Assembly: GCA_937973585.1 (NCBI GenBank)
Contig: CALJKN010000015.1
Location: forward strand, 1-17,555
Direction: 5' to 3'
DNA length: 17,555 nt
From: an uncultured Helicobacteraceae bacterium
GTDB taxonomy: Bacteria; Campylobacterota; Campylobacteria; Campylobacterales; UBA6016
Shown: positions 15,004 through 17,555 of the stretch, in pieces
Layout of the letters: every line of letters begins with the position of its first letter
How positions within the stretch are numbered: the stretch's first letter is position 1
Position numbers and translations under genes: made by a program
The notes under the pieces: generated by a model
What the model was told of the DNA's origin: nothing
Database searches by the model: none
What the model saw: only the letters and a program-made list of their open reading frames with translations

Positions 15004-16052
15004 TGAACGCCGTTATTGTAGATGACAACAAAACAAATCTGGTAATTTTTGAGGCCATACTCGGGCAAATAGAAAATATCAATGCTATATGTTTTGAAAA
15101 TCCTCTGGATGCGTTCGCATACTGTGAAGATTTGGAAAACAGCATAGACCTGCTTGTTGTAGATTTTATGATGCCTTTTATTGATGGGGTTGAGTTTGTC
15201 GGTAGATTCAGAAAACTGCACGGTAAGGCCGAGATCCCGATCATAGTCGTTACCGCTTTTGTGGAGCCGGAGATCAGATATAAGGCATTAGAGGCCGGAG
15301 CTAACGACTTTTTGACAAAGCCGATCGATAAAGTTGAGCTAAAATCGAGAGTCAAAAATATGCTCACACTCAGAAGTCATCAGATAGAGTCGGCAAACAG
15401 AGCGGAATGGCTTAAAAAGGAGATCGAAAAGGCAACATATACGATTTTGGAGAGAGAACGGGAGATTGTTTTTAGGCTATGCAAGGCCTCTGAATATAGA
15501 GATCCAGAGACCGGAATGCACGTTATGAGGATGGCCGCCTACTCAGAGCATATCGCAAAAAAAATGGGATTTTCAAAAGAGGCTTCGGATCTGCTACTAG
15601 AAGCCGCCCCTATGCACGATATAGGCAAGGTAGGGATTCCGGACGATATACTGCTAAAACCTGCCAAACTAACCGAACCGGAATTTGAAATCATGCAAAC
15701 CCACTCTACGATAGGATATAAAATTTTATCGGATAGCAACTCCCAGCTTATGAAAGCGGCTGCCGAGATTGCACTCTGTCATCATGAAAAATTTGACGGA
15801 AGCGGCTATCCAAACGGGCTAAAAGGGGAAGAGATACCTATTTTTGCAAGGATAGTAGCCGTAGCCGACGTATTTGATGCTCTAACATCCGATAGGCCGT
15901 ACAAAAAAGCATGGGATTCAAAGGATGCTATAGAGCTTATCAAAAAAAATAGCGGTTCGCATTTTGACCCTGAGTGCGTAGAAGCTTTTTTAAAAGATTG
16001 GCACGAGGTGCTTTACATAAAAGCAAAATACAAAGACGAAGAAGAGGGATAA
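15003..16052 (+). CDS. Response regulator with HD-GYP cyclic-di-GMP phosphodiesterase output
   Basis: The 349 residues comprise a receiver domain (1-122; acidic D7/D8, acceptor D54 in LVVDFMMP, K106), a connecting helix (about 123-160) and an HD-GYP domain (about 155-345). The catalytic signature is complete: H173, HDIGKVGIPD (205-214) and HHEKFDGSGYP (260-270, containing the GYP), then ARIVAVADVFDALTSDRPY. Intact HD-GYP domains hydrolyse cyclic-di-GMP, which generally favours motility over biofilm. It is the obvious acceptor for the HPt domain of the preceding kinase: the ATG at 15003 shares its A with the kinase stop TAATG, so the two are translationally coupled. The operon ends at the hairpin at 16060-16100. 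Confidence 0.95.
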   Translation: MNAVIVDDNKTNLVIFEAILGQIENINAICFENPLDAFAYCEDLENSIDLLVVDFMMPFIDGVEFVGRFRKLHGKAEIPIIVVTAFVEPEIRYKALEAGANDFLTKPIDKVELKSRVKNMLTLRSHQIESANRAEWLKKEIEKATYTILEREREIVFRLCKASEYRDPETGMHVMRMAAYSEHIAKKMGFSKEASDLLLEAAPMHDIGKVGIPDDILLKPAKLTEPEFEIMQTHSTIGYKILSDSNSQLMKAAAEIALCHHEKFDGSGYPNGLKGEEIPIFARIVAVADVFDALTSDRPYKKAWDSKDAIELIKKNSGSHFDPECVEAFLKDWHEVLYIKAKYKDEEEG

Positions 16053-16059
16053 TCTTGTT

Positions 16060-16100
16060 TTGATAGCCCCCCATTTAAAAAAAGTGGGGGGGGCTATCAA
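16060..16100 (+). terminator. Strong C6/G8 hairpin between convergent genes
   Basis: TTGATAGCCCCCC (16060-16072) pairs with GGGGGGCTATCAA, the 3' arm ending at 16100, giving a 13-bp stem with an A-rich loop. The G tract (16086-16093) is two bases longer than the C tract. It lies 8 bases after the HD-GYP stop and 1 base before the stop of the convergent minus-strand gene, so it probably serves both. The T-runs are weak on both sides. Confidence 0.75.
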
Positions 16101-16101
16101 C

Positions 16102-16807
16102 TTATTTAACTATAGAATAATCGGATAAAATGCCATTTTGACTGAATACAAATACCGCACTTTTATATGGAGCCGGAGTTGATGCGGCGTTACTTGCCAT
16201 TTTTCCTGCCACATTAGCAACATCGTTTGCTATGGCGGTAGCTTGTGAAGCTTGCGCCCCAAAAGGTAAAAAAGAAGAGGCTACCGATAACAATCCTTTC
16301 GCAACACCTACGGCGGCCTGTGCCGACTCTGCTGCACTTTGGTATGTATAGGTCCAAGTCTCTATCCCACCGTTTTGTGCAACATTTGTCGGGTTACCAA
16401 ACTTTGCCACTATATCTGCTTTTGCACTTTTGCCTTTTATAAAATCGTAACCGCTATTTGCCGCATTCTGCGCTTGGGCAGCGGCGGCGGCAATCTGAGG
16501 CCGCAAGTGCGGGGTTGTTGGCGGCTGCTTGCTGCAATAATGCCTGTTGCTGAGCCAAAGCCGCAGCCGCTTGTTGATTGGCGTTTGTGGCTGCAGCGGC
16601 TTGTTGCGCCGCTGATAGGGCATTTGCCACGTTTTGAGCCTGATTAAAAGTAGCCTGATTTTGCTGAACCGTATTTGCAACATTGGATAAGTTTTGCAAT
16701 ACATTCAAAAATGCAAGCTTCATAGGTTTTTCGTCTGCACCTTCAAAACCAAAGCAAACACTTGCCGCAAAAGAAACAGTTAAGATGCTTTTTAGAGCCT
16801 TATTCAT
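16102..16807 (-). pseudogene. Exported Ala/Gln-rich protein with SmpA/BamE-like C-terminal domain, frameshifted
   Basis: Translation from ATG 16807 gives a signal peptide (MNKALKSILTVSFAASVCFG), then a long Ala/Gln/Asn-rich helix-forming stretch. It runs out of frame near 16498 and would stop at 16454. The rest of the protein is in the next frame to 16102. Skipping one base at 16498 joins PALAA to QIAAAAAQAQNAANSGYDF and restores a 234-aa product. The C-terminal part (KADIVAKFGNPTNVAQNGGI, then WTYTY, then AVFVFSQNGILSDY) has the pattern of the SmpA/OmlA (BamE) fold: a G-x-P turn, a W-Y strand and a closing F-x-x-x-G strand. The excellent promoter and ribosome-binding site argue for a living gene, so the shift may be a sequencing error or a very recent mutation. 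It is unlikely to be the canonical BamE, which is shorter, lacks the Ala/Gln region and is a lipoprotein. Confidence 0.75.
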
Positions 16808-16846
16808 TGCGCAACCTTTTTTAGTTTTATTAAATTATAAAAACTA

Positions 16847-16876
16847 ATTTTACAAAAGTTTGCGAAATCTTGTCAA
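16847..16876 (-). promoter_or_regulatory. Strong sigma-70 promoter for the BamE-like gene
   Basis: On the minus strand, TTGACA (16871-16876) is separated by 18 bases from TAAAAT (16847-16852), 40 bases before the ATG. A ribosome-binding site AAAAGG lies 7 bases before the start. This is the best promoter match in the window and suggests that the frameshifted gene is expressed independently of the upstream dehydrogenase gene. Confidence 0.65.
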
Positions 16877-16919
16877 CTCATTATTTACGCATTGTTTGCT
16901 TTTTATTTACTTCCGCTTG

Positions 16920-17555
16920 TTATAGTTCTTTAACAACCCACGGAAGACCGTATTCATTGAGAGCCGCCATAAACGGATCCGGATCAAACTGCTCCATATT
17001 CCACACCCCCGCTCTTCTCCATTCACCCTTGGCAACCATCATACCGCCGATAAATGCCGGAACACCCGTAGTATAGCTAACCGCTTGAGAGTTTACCTCG
17101 GCGAAGCACGCTTCGTGGTCACAGACGTTGTAGATGTAAATGCTTCTCTCTTTTCCGTCTTTGATACCTTTGCAGTAGCATCCGATGTTTGTTTTCCCTT
17201 TTGTCCGTCCGGCTAAACTAGCAGGATCAGGAAGGAGCGTTTTTAGTAGTTGGATAGGTACTATTTTTTGACCGTTGTGCTCTACTTCGTCAATTCTGAG
17301 CATTCCGACATTTTCAAGGCATTTCATGTGCGTCAAATAGCTTTGACCGAATGTCATAAAAAATCTGATTCTTTTTAGCCCTTTAATGTTTTGCACAAGG
17401 CTCTCTAGCTCTTCGTGATAAAGCAGGTAGCTATCTTTTGGTCCAACCTCAGGATAATCCCACACCTGCATGATTTCCATCGGAGCAGTCTCTATCCACT
17501 TGCCCTCCTCCCAATATCTACCTTTTGAGCTTACTTCTCTTAGGTTGATTTCCGG
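16920..17555 (-). CDS. Carboxynorspermidine dehydrogenase (Lys1/saccharopine dehydrogenase family), 5' end outside window
   Basis: The frame is open to the window edge: upstream of the internal ATG at 17480 it continues as PEINLREVSSKGRYWEEGKW, so this is the C-terminal ~211 aa of a ~400-aa enzyme. Family segments are YLLYHEELESL, GLKRIRFFMTFGQSYLTH, CLENVGM, LLPDPASL, TKGKTNIGCYCKG, YIYNVCDHEACF, SYTTGVPAFIGGMM and EQFDPDPFM, ending GLPWVVKEL. This enzyme condenses aspartate semialdehyde with diaminopropane or putrescine, using NADPH, to form carboxynorspermidine or carboxyspermidine. NspC, also in this window, then decarboxylates the product. The N-terminal Rossmann half is not in the window. 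A lysine-forming saccharopine dehydrogenase is a less likely alternative, given nspC and the close match to the bacterial polyamine branch. Confidence 0.9.
   Translation of the reverse strand, partial: PEINLREVSSKGRYWEEGKWIETAPMEIMQVWDYPEVGPKDSYLLYHEELESLVQNIKGLKRIRFFMTFGQSYLTHMKCLENVGMLRIDEVEHNGQKIVPIQLLKTLLPDPASLAGRTKGKTNIGCYCKGIKDGKERSIYIYNVCDHEACFAEVNSQAVSYTTGVPAFIGGMMVAKGEWRRAGVWNMEQFDPDPFMAALNEYGLPWVVKEL

Noticed and set aside
16490..16505. Programmed ribosomal frameshift in the BamE-like gene
   Set aside because: There is no slippery heptamer at the shift, and the change needed is a skip within GCCTCAG, so an indel or sequencing error is more likely.
1..17555. CRISPR arrays, tRNA or rRNA genes, transposases, integrases, toxin-antitoxin pairs
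   Set aside because: I looked for evenly spaced short repeats, cloverleaf-like segments and recombinase motifs and saw none.

Overview
Nearly all of this window (about 1345 to 17555) reads as one chromosome segment of a Campylobacterota (epsilonproteobacterial) bacterium. The evidence is the mix of families (NspC and a Lys1-type carboxynorspermidine dehydrogenase, a two-partner-secretion porin, a TonB-dependent receptor, a soluble hybrid kinase with an HD-GYP regulator) and heavy use of CTA (Leu), ATA (Ile) and AGA (Arg) codons. I cannot fix the genus; Campylobacter or a close relative is plausible.

The first ~1.1-1.3 kb is different. It encodes the C-terminal part of a Gram-positive, sortase-anchored surface protein with Ig-like and carbohydrate-binding-like modules, as in gut or oral Firmicutes, followed by a good intrinsic terminator. 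A cell with an outer membrane should have no use for a sortase anchor. The join near 1190-1345 is therefore either a chimeric assembly junction or a very recent transfer that landed just upstream of a TpsB porin gene and removed its usual tpsA partner.

Layout: surface-protein fragment (2-1120, +); junction zone; tpsB (1345-3018, +) and msrB (3029-3406, +); TonB-dependent receptor (3403-5526, -), convergent with msrB; ABC-F protein YbiT (5650-7245, +) with a small secreted Cys-rich metallothionein-like protein (7262-7501, +); methyl-accepting chemotaxis protein (7672-9390, +), overlapping the convergent nspC (9287-10423, -); yebC (10529-11239, +); a three-gene signalling operon, FIST sensor (11300-12418), soluble hybrid kinase (12427-15003) and REC-HD-GYP phosphodiesterase (15003-16052); a strong hairpin; a frameshifted exported SmpA/BamE-like gene (16102-16807, -); and the 3' part of carboxynorspermidine dehydrogenase (16920 to the window edge, -).

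The most coherent system is the FIST-kinase-HD-GYP operon. It has a phosphorelay path from a cytosolic ligand sensor to cyclic-di-GMP breakdown and resembles the NosP/NahK nitric-oxide systems of Gammaproteobacteria. NspC and the dehydrogenase are consecutive steps of the alternative (nor)spermidine pathway, although their genes lie 6.5 kb apart. No rRNA, tRNA, CRISPR array or transposase was seen. No gene-free stretch exceeds 300 bases; the longest gaps are 1121-1344 (terminator and junction), 7502-7671 (hairpin), 5527-5649 (divergent promoters) and 16808-16919 (promoter).
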